A DNA stretch of 64,000 nt from Acidimicrobiaceae bacterium (GTDB lineage Bacteria; Actinomycetota; Acidimicrobiia; Acidimicrobiales; RAAP-2). The stretch lies in NCBI GenBank assembly GCA_003142095.1, contig PLON01000016.1, forward strand, positions 78,949 to 142,948, in the 5' to 3' direction. Positions 53,226-61,875 of the stretch are shown in pieces. The notes beneath the pieces are model-generated. The model was not told the origin of the DNA. It did no database searches and saw only the letters and a list, made by a program, of their open reading frames with translations. How positions within the stretch are numbered: the stretch's first letter is position 1; every line of letters starts with the position of its first letter. Both the position numbers and the translations under genes were made by a program.

Positions 53226-54320
53226 GTGACTTACTTTCATAAGAACGCTAAAGACGAGTTACTCGAATATATTGAACCAATAGCAACCGACGCCCCGTCT
53301 CCTTCAACGTCTCACCCAATCCGAACCGTTATTGCGGTCGTTGTTGCGGGTCTGAGTCTCTACGTCCTCATGCCGGGACTCGTTCACGTCATCTCGTCGT
53401 GGCCACGACTGTTGACACTCGAGCCGTGGTGGCTCCTCGTCGCCTTCGTCGCAGAAGCGTCGAGCTTCCTCTGTCAGATGGGTCTGCTTCGACTCGTGCT
53501 GCGCACCAAGAACTGGTTCGGGGTAACGACCGCCTTCCTCGCGGGCAACGCAGTCACCAACACCTTGCCCGGCGGCGACGCGGTCGGCGCGAGTGTTCAA
53601 TACCGCATGCTCGCGGGCACCGGCATCGACACGGTCCAAGCGGCCAGCGGTCTTGCCGTCAGTTCAATTATCAGCGTCGGCGCGCTCTTCGCGTTACCGA
53701 TCTTCGCCCTACCGGTCATCGTCGGTGGTGAGGCCGTGAGCGCCGGACTCGTGCACACGGGAGAACTCGGCGCGATCGGCTTTCTGCTCATCTTGGCGTT
53801 CGGAGTCATCGTGTTGACCACCGATAAGACGCTGATGACTGTCGCGAAGTTCGTGGAGTGGATCTTGAAGAAACTTCCGCATCTCAAGAACCGTGAATCA
53901 ACGTCTCAAGAACTCGGGCAGCGACTTCTGGCCGAACGTGACCAGGTGAGAGCCGATCTCGGAAAGAACTGGTGGAAAGCCGTCCTCTTGGTCGCGGGAC
54001 GCATCGGCTTCGACTTCGGGAGCCTCTTGGCGGTGCTTCGCGCCACGGGGACCCGGCCCAAGCCGGCTCTCGTACTCCTCGCCTACGCCGCCACCGCGGT
54101 GCTCGCGTTACTTCCCCTCACCCCCGGTGGCCTCGGCATCGTCGAAGCAAGTCTGAGTGGTCTCCTCGTACTCGCGAACGTGCCGAGCGCGAACGCGGTG
54201 GTCGCCACCCTGGCCTTTCGCTTGGGTTCGTACTGGCTACCAACCATCGCGGGCGGCGTCTGTTACGTCCTCTACCGGCGCCGTTACGGACCGTTGCGAC
54301 AAATCGAAAAAGTCGCGTAG
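53226..54320 (+). CDS. YbhN/UPF0104 (lysylphosphatidylglycerol synthase TM-like) membrane protein
   Basis: 364 aa, GTG start. About eight transmembrane helices. NAVTNTLPGGDAVGASVQYRML and LPLTPGGLGIVEASLSGLL are the two signature loops of the MprF-flippase-like family. It lacks the aminoacyl-transferase part, so it probably moves a lipid across the membrane. Divergent from the broken kinase. Confidence 0.88.
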   Translation: MTYFHKNAKDELLEYIEPIATDAPSPSTSHPIRTVIAVVVAGLSLYVLMPGLVHVISSWPRLLTLEPWWLLVAFVAEASSFLCQMGLLRLVLRTKNWFGVTTAFLAGNAVTNTLPGGDAVGASVQYRMLAGTGIDTVQAASGLAVSSIISVGALFALPIFALPVIVGGEAVSAGLVHTGELGAIGFLLILAFGVIVLTTDKTLMTVAKFVEWILKKLPHLKNRESTSQELGQRLLAERDQVRADLGKNWWKAVLLVAGRIGFDFGSLLAVLRATGTRPKPALVLLAYAATAVLALLPLTPGGLGIVEASLSGLLVLANVPSANAVVATLAFRLGSYWLPTIAGGVCYVLYRRRYGPLRQIEKVA

Positions 54321-54377
54321 AGCCACGACTGATTTTTTCGCGGCAGTAGCGTGAACGGTTAAAGCGAAAGGAGGGTG

Positions 54378-55550
54378 ATGTCTCTCGGATCAACGGGCAA
54401 CGACGGTGTCCCCTCTCGACGTTCGATCTTGGTCAAACGCGCGGAGGCACGCGGCGTACCGCTGTTGACGATTCTCGTCACGATCGGCGTCATTGTCTTG
54501 GTCTACTTCGCCGGCAAACTCCTCTACCGCTTGCGTGACATTCTGTTACTAATGGTCGTTGGTGGATTCATCGCCTTGATTTTGAACCCTCTCGTGGTTT
54601 TCTTGCAGCACTGGAAGATCGCTCGGCGCGGCTTCGCCGTGTTGATCGTGATGAGCTTCGCGGTGCTTGTCTTTATCGGACTGGCCTTCGCCTTTGGCTA
54701 TCCGCTCGTGAACTCTGTCACTCACTTCGCGAACGACCTGCCCACGTACGTAAAACAGGCCGAGCACAACCGCGGGCCGATCGGCCACCTGATGCACCGC
54801 TATCACGTGGAGAAATGGCTGAAAAAGAACTCCTCGAAACTCATCTCCTTCGCGAAGGGGTTGAGTAAGCCAGCTCTCGCCATTGGCAAGGGCGCCGCAA
54901 CCTTGGTGTTGGCGCTCGTCACGTTGTTTGCCTTCGTTGTCCTGGTGCTCCTCGAGAGCCCCAAGATCCGTCGTTTCGGGCTCGCCAACTTGGCGCCCGC
55001 CAAGAGCAGCTGGGTGTCGCGGGTGGGCGCCGAAGTGTCGAAAGTGGCCCTCGGCTACATGATCGGCAGCGCGGTGATGTCGGTTCTCGCGGGCGCCGTC
55101 ATCTTTGTTACCTTGCTCTGTCTCTCCGTACCCTTCGCCGTTCTCTTTGGTCTGTGGGTCGCGCTCGTCGACTTTCTTCCCCAGATCGGCGGCGCGTTGG
55201 CGGGTATTCCGGTCGTCTTGTTCGCCCTCGTTCACTCGGTAACGGCGGGCGTGGTGACGTTCATCGTCTTCATGATTTACACGCAGTTAGAGAATCACGT
55301 GCTGCGCCCCGTAATCATGAGCCGATCGGTCAAGATCAACGCGCTGACGGTCTTCATCGCCATCTTGGTCGGCGCCGAGGTCGGTTCGTGGGTGGCGGGC
55401 ATCTTCGGTGGTTTCATTGGCGTGCTGCTCGCCGTACCGGCCGCGGCCACAATTCACGTAGTCTCGCGAGAGGTATGGAACCTGTCGAAATCGCCCGCCG
55501 GCTTCGTCGTCAGCACGGCCAACGAAGACGACCCGTCCGCCTCCGAATAG
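54378..55550 (+). CDS. AI-2E family transporter (PerM/YdiK type)
   Basis: 390 aa from ATG 54378, with AGGAGG just upstream. Seven to eight hydrophobic segments. GGFIALILNPLVVFLQHWK at the N-terminal side and the late block DFLPQIGGALAGIPVVLFAL with IYTQLENHVLRPVIMSR are family signatures. The family name comes from one member; many move other solutes or ions. Possibly co-transcribed with putA, 22 nt downstream. Confidence 0.9.
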   Translation: MSLGSTGNDGVPSRRSILVKRAEARGVPLLTILVTIGVIVLVYFAGKLLYRLRDILLLMVVGGFIALILNPLVVFLQHWKIARRGFAVLIVMSFAVLVFIGLAFAFGYPLVNSVTHFANDLPTYVKQAEHNRGPIGHLMHRYHVEKWLKKNSSKLISFAKGLSKPALAIGKGAATLVLALVTLFAFVVLVLLESPKIRRFGLANLAPAKSSWVSRVGAEVSKVALGYMIGSAVMSVLAGAVIFVTLLCLSVPFAVLFGLWVALVDFLPQIGGALAGIPVVLFALVHSVTAGVVTFIVFMIYTQLENHVLRPVIMSRSVKINALTVFIAILVGAEVGSWVAGIFGGFIGVLLAVPAAATIHVVSREVWNLSKSPAGFVVSTANEDDPSASE

Positions 55551-55572
55551 CCGAAAAGAAAATCCCCTCACG

Positions 55573-58500
55573 ATGATCGCCGACGATCACGTACCCGCGT
55601 CCGTACGCGAAAACTCAATAACGAGAGCGCGCGCGTTAATCGACGTCTCGGCCCGGCCCGCCACGCGTCAAGAGCGGGTGACGAGAAAGAACCTGCGACG
55701 ACTCTTTAGTGACCCGCGCGCCGTCGATGTGACAATTACCCTGACCGACGAAGTGATGCGCTTTCACACGTCCGAGAGCGCGACGGCCGCTCTTCGCGAC
55801 GCGGCGGCGAAGACCTCGACGAAGGGATTCGGTCTCGTCAACATGGCCGGTCTGCGGACGCTGGCCTGGGGTTCGCGCGTCGCAGCGCCCGTGGTCTTGC
55901 GCGTCGTTGCGGCCAAGGTTCGCTCCTTGACCGAGAACCTGATCTTGGATGCGGATCCCGCCGAACTGACAAAGCAGTGTGCCCGTCACGCGAGCGAGGG
56001 CCTTCGCCTGAACGTGAACGTTCTCGGTGAGGCGGTGCTCGGCGAAACCGAGGCGAACGATCGTTTGGCGCGAATACTTGACGTGGTCCACCGGCCCGAC
56101 GTGAACTACGTCTCGGTAAAGTTGTCGGCCATCGTGAGTCAGTTACTCACCATTGACCGCCGAGGCTCGCTCGAACGGGTCGCCGAGAAACTTCGTCTGC
56201 TGTACCGCGAAGCGCAGGCCCACGACACCTTCATCAATCTCGACATGGAGGAGTACCGCGATCTGCGACTCACTCTGGACGCCTTCATGACCGTCCTCGA
56301 CGAACCCGAGTTTCTGGCTCTTCACGCCGGCATCGTGCTGCAGGCCTACCTGCCAGAGTCACACGCCGCACTCGAAGAACTCATTACGTTCTCCAAACGC
56401 CGACACCGTGAAGGCGGAGGCGTCGTGAAGGTTCGCCTGGTCAAAGGAGCGAACCTCGCGATGGAACACGTGGAGGCCGAACTTCACGGATGGCAGGCGG
56501 CGCCCTACGGCTCGAAGGCCGACGTGGACGCCAGCTACTTACGCCTGGTCGACGTGGCGCTACGCCCCGAACACGCGAAATCACTGCGCGTTGGCGTCGC
56601 TAGCCACAACCTCTTTCACGTTGCCTGGGCCATCGAGCTCGCGAAGACTCGAGGGATACTCGAGGAACTCGATATTGAAATGCTCGAAGGCATGGCGAAC
56701 GCCGAGGCCCTCGCGCTCACCCGCAGTGGCCAGCCGGTTCTGCTCTACGCACCAATCACGCGTAAGGACGACTTCGCCTCGGCGGTCGCGTATCTCGTAC
56801 GTCGACTCGACGAGAACACGGCGCCGGAGAACTACCTGCGCGCCGCCCTCTTCATCGCCGACGATCCCAAGGTCTATCGAGAACAAGAAGAGCGCTTCAT
56901 CCTCGCCCTCGACGCACGATATTCGATCGATCTCACGCCACGGCGTCGTCGCCTCGACGTTCCCGAGGACCAATTCTTCAATGAACCCGACGGAGATCCG
57001 ACCGCGGCGACCTACGTCGACGAAGTCGAGGCGGACCTCGCGAAGGCACTTTCCGCGAACGATGTCGTGATCGACACGCTCGGTCATCTCGAGCGCCAAG
57101 AAGCGTTCGAGTTTGACGAGGGCCACGACCCGAACGATCATTTCCGACCTTGGTACCGGTATCGCGTCGCCACGAGCGACCAGATCGATCAAGCGCTCGA
57201 ATTCGCCAGTTCCGGGTTCGCCGCGTGGCACAGTCTTGACGTCGACGAACGTCGCGCCATACTGCTGCGCGCCGCGGACGTCATGTCCGCTCGCCGAGCG
57301 CGAACCATCGCCGTCATGGCGCGCGACGGAGGTAAGACCGTCGCCGAAGCCGACCCCGAGGTCAGCGAAGGCATTGACTTCGCGCGCTTCTACGCGAGCC
57401 TCTCCCCGAGTGACGACACGTCGACACCGGCGGGCGTCGTACTCGTCGTGCCCCCGTGGAACTTCCCCTACGCCATTCCCGCCGGTGGCGTGCTCGCGGC
57501 ACTCGCGGCCGGCAACGCCGTAGTGCTGAAGCCCGCACCCGAGACGGTCGCCGTCGCATACGAACTCGCGACCCAGCTCTGGGACGCCGGCGTGCCGCGC
57601 GAAGTGTTGCAGATGATCCCGACGCGCGACGATGACGCGGGCCAACACCTCGTTACCCACGTCGGCGTGAGTGCCGTCATCTTGACGGGGTCGTTCGAGA
57701 CAGCGAAGCTCTTCACCTCGTGGAAGCCCTCACTGCGACTCCTCGCCGAGACGAGTGGCAAGAACGCACTGCTCATCTCCGCGAGCGCCGACATCGACCT
57801 CGCGGTGAAGGACCTCGTCCATTCAGCCTTCGGTCACGCCGGTCAGAAGTGCAGCGCTGCGAGCTTGGCCATTGTCGAACGTTCGATCTACGACGACCCG
57901 CAGTTTCTCACGCAACTCGTTGACGCCGTCTCGACCCTACGCGTGGGGGCGGGGTACGACCTCGCGACCGACGTCGGACCGATTATTCGTGCGCCCGAGG
58001 CGCCGCTTCGACGGGCGCTCAGCGAACTCGACCCGGGTGAGTCGTGGCTCGTCGCACCGAAACAGCTCGACGAGGAGGGTCTGCTCTGGCGACCGGGCGT
58101 CAAGGTCGGCGTGCGACCCGGCTCGTGGAGCCACCTCAATGAGTGGTTCGGTCCGGTCCTCGGCGTCATGGTCGCCAAAAACCTGGACGAAGCGATCCGC
58201 TGGCAGAATCAGACGCCCTACGCGTTGACGGCCGGACTGCATTCCTTGAACGCAGATGAGTGCGAACACTGGATCGAAGGCGTCGAGGGCGGCAATCTGT
58301 ACGTGAACCGCGGAACGACCGGCGCCGTGGTGCGCCGACAGCCCTTCGGGGGGTGGAAGCGCTCAAGCGTCGGGCCTACCGCCAAAGCGGGCGGAGCGAA
58401 CTACGTGAACTGCCTTCGTACCTGGCCGCGGGTGCGCGACGTCGAGGAAGCACTCGCGGAAGCGACGTCGTGGTGGCGCGACGTGGCCTCGCAGGCGCGC

Positions 58501-58944
58501 GATGAATCCGGCCTCGAGGCCGAGCGCAACTACACCCGCTATCGCCACTATCTCTCGCCGATCGTCGTGCGCGTCGACGACTCCGTCGAGCCAAATGCGT
58601 TGGGGTACCTGCGCGGGCTGAAGGAACTCGCCGGTCTAGAACTCGACTTCAGTGCCGACGCCGTCATACGCGGGGTGGTCGACCTCACCTTGGAAAGCGT
58701 GGATGAACTCGTCGACCGAGCCCCGTCGACCACCAAGGTGCGCTGGCTCTCGCTCGAAAGCGCGCCGACGCTCGCGTTGCTAGAACGCGGCGTAAGCCTC
58801 GATCCGCGCGAACTCGCCCAAGCCGGTGCCGTTGAACTTTCGCGCTGGCTGCAAGAACAGAGCGTGGCGATCACCAACCACCGCTACGGCAACGTGCACG
58901 CCGGACCAAAACCGCTCTGTCGTGGCCTCGAAACTCCAGTCTGA
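55573..58944 (+). CDS. putA: bifunctional proline dehydrogenase / L-glutamate-gamma-semialdehyde dehydrogenase
   Basis: 1123 aa. Oxidises proline to glutamate in two channelled steps. The N-terminal FAD-dependent PRODH barrel spans about 90-440 (LNVNVLGEAVLGE, YVSVKLSAI, KVRLVKGANLAMEH). The NAD-dependent P5C dehydrogenase spans about 540-980 with Asn in PPWNFPYAI (~630), Glu in LAETSGKN (~727) and Cys in GHAGQKCSAAS (~759). The last ~130 residues resemble the C-terminal oligomerisation flap of type B PutA. No N-terminal ribbon-helix-helix, so it is not the autoregulatory enterobacterial form. Confidence 0.95.
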   Translation: MIADDHVPASVRENSITRARALIDVSARPATRQERVTRKNLRRLFSDPRAVDVTITLTDEVMRFHTSESATAALRDAAAKTSTKGFGLVNMAGLRTLAWGSRVAAPVVLRVVAAKVRSLTENLILDADPAELTKQCARHASEGLRLNVNVLGEAVLGETEANDRLARILDVVHRPDVNYVSVKLSAIVSQLLTIDRRGSLERVAEKLRLLYREAQAHDTFINLDMEEYRDLRLTLDAFMTVLDEPEFLALHAGIVLQAYLPESHAALEELITFSKRRHREGGGVVKVRLVKGANLAMEHVEAELHGWQAAPYGSKADVDASYLRLVDVALRPEHAKSLRVGVASHNLFHVAWAIELAKTRGILEELDIEMLEGMANAEALALTRSGQPVLLYAPITRKDDFASAVAYLVRRLDENTAPENYLRAALFIADDPKVYREQEERFILALDARYSIDLTPRRRRLDVPEDQFFNEPDGDPTAATYVDEVEADLAKALSANDVVIDTLGHLERQEAFEFDEGHDPNDHFRPWYRYRVATSDQIDQALEFASSGFAAWHSLDVDERRAILLRAADVMSARRARTIAVMARDGGKTVAEADPEVSEGIDFARFYASLSPSDDTSTPAGVVLVVPPWNFPYAIPAGGVLAALAAGNAVVLKPAPETVAVAYELATQLWDAGVPREVLQMIPTRDDDAGQHLVTHVGVSAVILTGSFETAKLFTSWKPSLRLLAETSGKNALLISASADIDLAVKDLVHSAFGHAGQKCSAASLAIVERSIYDDPQFLTQLVDAVSTLRVGAGYDLATDVGPIIRAPEAPLRRALSELDPGESWLVAPKQLDEEGLLWRPGVKVGVRPGSWSHLNEWFGPVLGVMVAKNLDEAIRWQNQTPYALTAGLHSLNADECEHWIEGVEGGNLYVNRGTTGAVVRRQPFGGWKRSSVGPTAKAGGANYVNCLRTWPRVRDVEEALAEATSWWRDVASQARDESGLEAERNYTRYRHYLSPIVVRVDDSVEPNALGYLRGLKELAGLELDFSADAVIRGVVDLTLESVDELVDRAPSTTKVRWLSLESAPTLALLERGVSLDPRELAQAGAVELSRWLQEQSVAITNHRYGNVHAGPKPLCRGLETPV

Positions 58945-58961
58945 GGAAGACGCTACGAGGA

Positions 58962-60149
58962 CTACGCGCTCGGATCTCTGGGAAGTCCGAGAACGCGTTC
59001 CGCGATGATGTTGCGCTGCACTACCGACGTCCCTCCACCAATCGTGAGCGCCTGCGAGTAGAGAAATCCCCAGTACCACGAGCGACCCTCCTCGCCCGCG
59101 AGGCCCGACGGCCCCCGATCTTCGAGCATTCCAGCTGACTCCGCGAGCTGTTGGGCCAATGTCATGACCTCTTGGCCGTGGTCGTCGGCCAACGCTTTAC
59201 GTAATGAAGCGTCCGAGCCGGTGGCGCGCCCCGCGAGGGCGTTCGCGGTAAGGCGCATCCGCAGGAACCTCAGTATCTCGCCGTGCGACCAACACCGCAC
59301 GAGGTCATCACGCTCGCGCCGAGTGAGTGAGCGACCCTGGCTGCGAACGAGCGCGACCAGGTCGTTCGCCGTCGGCCCGCGACCCCACAGCACCCCCTCG
59401 CCCGAAAGGGCTACGCGCTCGTTCCCGAGGGTCACCTTCGCCAGACGCCACCCATCGTTCACCGCGCCAAGGAGGTAGTCGTCACTGAGACGAACCTCGT
59501 CGAGAAACACTTCGTTGAACGCGTAGTCACCGGTCATGTCGACAATCGGTCGAATCGTGACTCCGGGTGCGTCCATGGGACAGATGAAGTAGCTGATACC
59601 GTTCTGCGGCGCTCCGTCGTTCGACGTTCGAACCAGCAGAATGCCCCACGAGGCGAGGTGCGCGTAACTCGTCCAGATCTTTTGTCCCGTGATGACCCAC
59701 TCATGGCCCTCACGTCGAGCGCTCGTTGCTAACGCCGCGAGGTCGCTGCCGGCGTCGGGCTCACTGAAGAGCTGGCACCAGAACTCCTCGCCGCTTAAGA
59801 GCTTCGGCAACCAGCGTTCTTGCTGTGACATGGTGCCGGCCGACACAATTGTCGGGCCCGCCCACCCGATACCAATGGGATTAATGGGACGGTGCACCTG
59901 CGCGCGTCGCAGCTCATCCTCGATCAACAGTTGATACTCGACCGAGGCGTTTCGCCCCCACGGTTCTGGCCACGACGGGGCCACGAGCCCGGCGTCGGCT
60001 AGTTCGCGACCTGATGGGCTGGGATGCTCAACGAACCAGCGGCGAAGTTCGCCTCGTCGTGGGTCCAGCTCGTCAATCTCAACGTCCAGTGACGTCGTCA
60101 CCGGAGCGAGGAGACCGCGTCCCACACTATGCACCTCGTTGTGCTTCAT
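58962..60149 (-). CDS. acyl-CoA dehydrogenase
   Basis: 395 aa from ATG 60149, with AAGGA upstream. LFSEPDAGSDLAALATSA, WVITGQKIWTSYAH and the C-terminal IGGGTSVVQRNIIAERVLGLPRD place it in the FadE group common in actinobacterial sterol and branched-chain acid catabolism, where two different subunits often form an active heterotetramer. No partner subunit lies beside it. Confidence 0.9.
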   Translation of the reverse strand: MKHNEVHSVGRGLLAPVTTSLDVEIDELDPRRGELRRWFVEHPSPSGRELADAGLVAPSWPEPWGRNASVEYQLLIEDELRRAQVHRPINPIGIGWAGPTIVSAGTMSQQERWLPKLLSGEEFWCQLFSEPDAGSDLAALATSARREGHEWVITGQKIWTSYAHLASWGILLVRTSNDGAPQNGISYFICPMDAPGVTIRPIVDMTGDYAFNEVFLDEVRLSDDYLLGAVNDGWRLAKVTLGNERVALSGEGVLWGRGPTANDLVALVRSQGRSLTRRERDDLVRCWSHGEILRFLRMRLTANALAGRATGSDASLRKALADDHGQEVMTLAQQLAESAGMLEDRGPSGLAGEEGRSWYWGFLYSQALTIGGGTSVVQRNIIAERVLGLPRDPSA

Positions 60150-60193
60150 TTCGATCCTTCTACTGACAACGTCCAACGTAACGCCGATTCTCA

Positions 60194-60208
60194 CTGAGCG
60201 TCGCTCAG
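60194..60208. promoter_or_regulatory. 15-bp palindrome between divergent acyl-CoA dehydrogenase and nfeD genes
   Basis: CTGAGCG-T-CGCTCAG, perfect 7-bp arms around one base, 45 nt upstream of each start region. Fits a dimeric repressor site. No regulator gene is adjacent. Confidence 0.45.
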
Positions 60209-60240
60209 CGAATGACGAGACCCTGTTGCAGAGCCGGTCT

Positions 60241-60246
60241 TATACT
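60241..60246 (+). promoter_or_regulatory. -10 box of the NfeD gene (leaderless)
   Basis: TATACT, five of six consensus bases, 7 nt before ATG 60254. No Shine-Dalgarno is present, so the mRNA probably starts at the AUG. Confidence 0.5.
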
Positions 60247-60253
60247 CCCGGGT

Positions 60254-60694
60254 ATGGCGGTACTTTTCTGGTTGATCATCATTCTCGTCTGTATCTTCGC
60301 CGAAATTCACACCAACGCGTTCCTCACGGTCTTCATCGGAGCGGGTGCCATTGTCCCCTTCTTCCTGTCTCTCGCCAGCGTGCCCTTCGCGGTGCAGGCG
60401 ATCTTGTGGCTCATTATCTCCGCCATCTTGATTGGGGCGCTACGACCGGCGGCGATGCATCGATTCCATCACCGAGGCGTGACCGACATGTCGGCGCCCT
60501 CCAAGAGTTCCATGACGAATCTCACGGGCTACGTCGAAGACAGCGTCGGCGACGAAGGGCACCCCGGCCGCGTGAAGATCAAGGGCGAGTCCTGGCGGGC
60601 CGTCACTGACGCGAAGGAAGTAATCCCCGACGGCGCTCAGGTCATTGTTCGCAAAACCTTCGGCACGACTCTCTGGGTCGAGAGAGTTAGCTAA
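60254..60694 (+). CDS. NfeD-like membrane protein
   Basis: 146 aa. Two N-terminal transmembrane helices (LFWLIIILVCIFAEI and the AILWLIISAILIGAL region), then the soluble OB-fold (LTGYVEDSVGDEGHPGRVKIKGESWRAV) typical of short NfeD proteins, which partner stomatin-like SPFH proteins. Its partner gene is the convergent neighbour; the two stop codons overlap. Confidence 0.9.
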   Translation: MAVLFWLIIILVCIFAEIHTNAFLTVFIGAGAIVPFFLSLASVPFAVQAILWLIISAILIGALRPAAMHRFHHRGVTDMSAPSKSSMTNLTGYVEDSVGDEGHPGRVKIKGESWRAVTDAKEVIPDGAQVIVRKTFGTTLWVERVS

Positions 60695-61623
60695 ATCGAC
60701 GGCGTTCCCGGGACGCCCTCCATCACACTCTTGATGGCCTGCGCGGCGCCCAACAGTGCGGAGCTTTCCGCCGGAATGATGAGCTTGGTGTTCGGGCTCG
60801 CGGCAAACTTCGACAACGTGTCGAGTTGCAAGATCGCGACCAACGTGGGGTCCGGTGCCTGGCCTTTGATAGCGGCGTAGACGAGGGCGATCGCCTGCGC
60901 GCGACCCTCGGCTTCGAGAATCTGAGCCTGGCGGGCACCCTCGGCGCGAAGGATCAGGGACTGCTGGGCGCCTTCGGCCTCTTTAATGGCGGCCTGTCGC
61001 TCACCGTCGGCCACGTTCACGGCCGACTGCTGTTGACCTTCGGACTCGAGGATGCGGGCACGCTTTTCCTGATCGGCCTGCTTCTGTAGAGCCATGGCCT
61101 GAAGAATCTGATCGGGCGGGGTGATCTCGAGGACTTCCACGCGGTTGATACGCACGCCCCACTTGTCGGTCGCCTCTTCCATCTGGGTCTGCAACAAAGT
61201 GCCAATGCGCTCGCGCTGGGAAAACGCTTCGTCCAGGCTGATGGAACCAAAGACGGCACGCACCGACGTGCGCGCCAGGTTGTCCACACTCACGAGGTAG
61301 TCGGAGTTCGTAAAGAGCGCGAGTCGCACGTCGACCACCTGGGAGAAAATCGTCGCGTTCACGATCACGGCCACGTTGTCACGCGTAATGACCTGCTGGC
61401 GGTCGCCGGTGCGCGGGGTTTCGCGCACGTCGATGATCTTCATGACCTCGATGAAGGGCACAATGAAGGCAAGTCCGGGATTTTTGATGTCCTTGAACTC
61501 ACCGAATCGCGTAATAACGCCTTCGAAACCCTGTTGGACAATGCGCACCGACTTCGAAATGATGACTATCACCAGAAGAACGATGATGGCGGCGACTACC
61601 GCTAGGACGATTCCCAAATTCAT
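60691..61623 (-). CDS. SPFH/Band 7 stomatin-like protein
   Basis: 310 aa. One N-terminal membrane helix (LAVVAAIIVLLVIVIIS), the SPFH domain (VQQGFEGVITRFGEFKDIKNPGLAFIVPF), a long charged coiled coil (EKRARILESEGQQQSAVNVADGERQAAIKEAEGAQQ) and the C-terminal SSALLGAAQAI oligomerisation segment. Forms ring-like membrane microdomain scaffolds. Start ATG at 61623 directly follows a hairpin that covers part of its GGAGGT site. Confidence 0.93.
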   Translation of the reverse strand: MNLGIVLAVVAAIIVLLVIVIISKSVRIVQQGFEGVITRFGEFKDIKNPGLAFIVPFIEVMKIIDVRETPRTGDRQQVITRDNVAVIVNATIFSQVVDVRLALFTNSDYLVSVDNLARTSVRAVFGSISLDEAFSQRERIGTLLQTQMEEATDKWGVRINRVEVLEITPPDQILQAMALQKQADQEKRARILESEGQQQSAVNVADGERQAAIKEAEGAQQSLILRAEGARQAQILEAEGRAQAIALVYAAIKGQAPDPTLVAILQLDTLSKFAASPNTKLIIPAESSALLGAAQAIKSVMEGVPGTPSI

Positions 61624-61653
61624 ACTGCACCTCCGCGGGAGCGTTGGTGCAGT
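61624..61653 (-). promoter_or_regulatory. hairpin covering the Shine-Dalgarno of the SPFH gene
   Basis: In the mRNA ACTGCACC pairs with GGTGCAGT (8 bp, 14-nt loop); the second arm contains the end of the GGAGGT site and abuts the AUG. Folding would hide the ribosome-binding site. Confidence 0.5.
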
Positions 61654-61822
61654 TGAGCTAACTGAACACGTTCCGGCTGTTGTTCGCAGTGTAACTTACC
61701 CGTATTCTCATTCTCGTTGGAGTCCGCGTACAGAAATTCGACGTTGAACACGGTGACGCGATAATTTGACGCGACAGCATCAGCGAAAAAATTCTCTGGC
61801 GACTCGCACAAAGTTCCTGGTA

Positions 61823-61868
61823 GAAAGGAGATAGTCGGGCTGAGCTTTCGGCCCGCGGGCACCGAAAG
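61823..61868 (+). promoter_or_regulatory. cfa leader with two Shine-Dalgarno copies and a shared anti-SD
   Basis: GAAAGGAGA occurs at 61823-61831 and again at 61864-61872, just before the cfa ATG (61876). CTTTCGG (61845-61851) pairs perfectly with CCGAAAG (61862-61868), hiding the real site; its CTTTC could instead pair with the upstream GAAAG (61823-61827). Two exclusive folds are therefore possible. Confidence 0.5.
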
Positions 61869-61875
61869 GAGAGTG

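Noticed and set aside
56581..57660. 359-codon open frame antisense to putA
   Set aside because: The plus strand encodes highly conserved PutA motifs throughout; the antisense frame is a GC-bias shadow.
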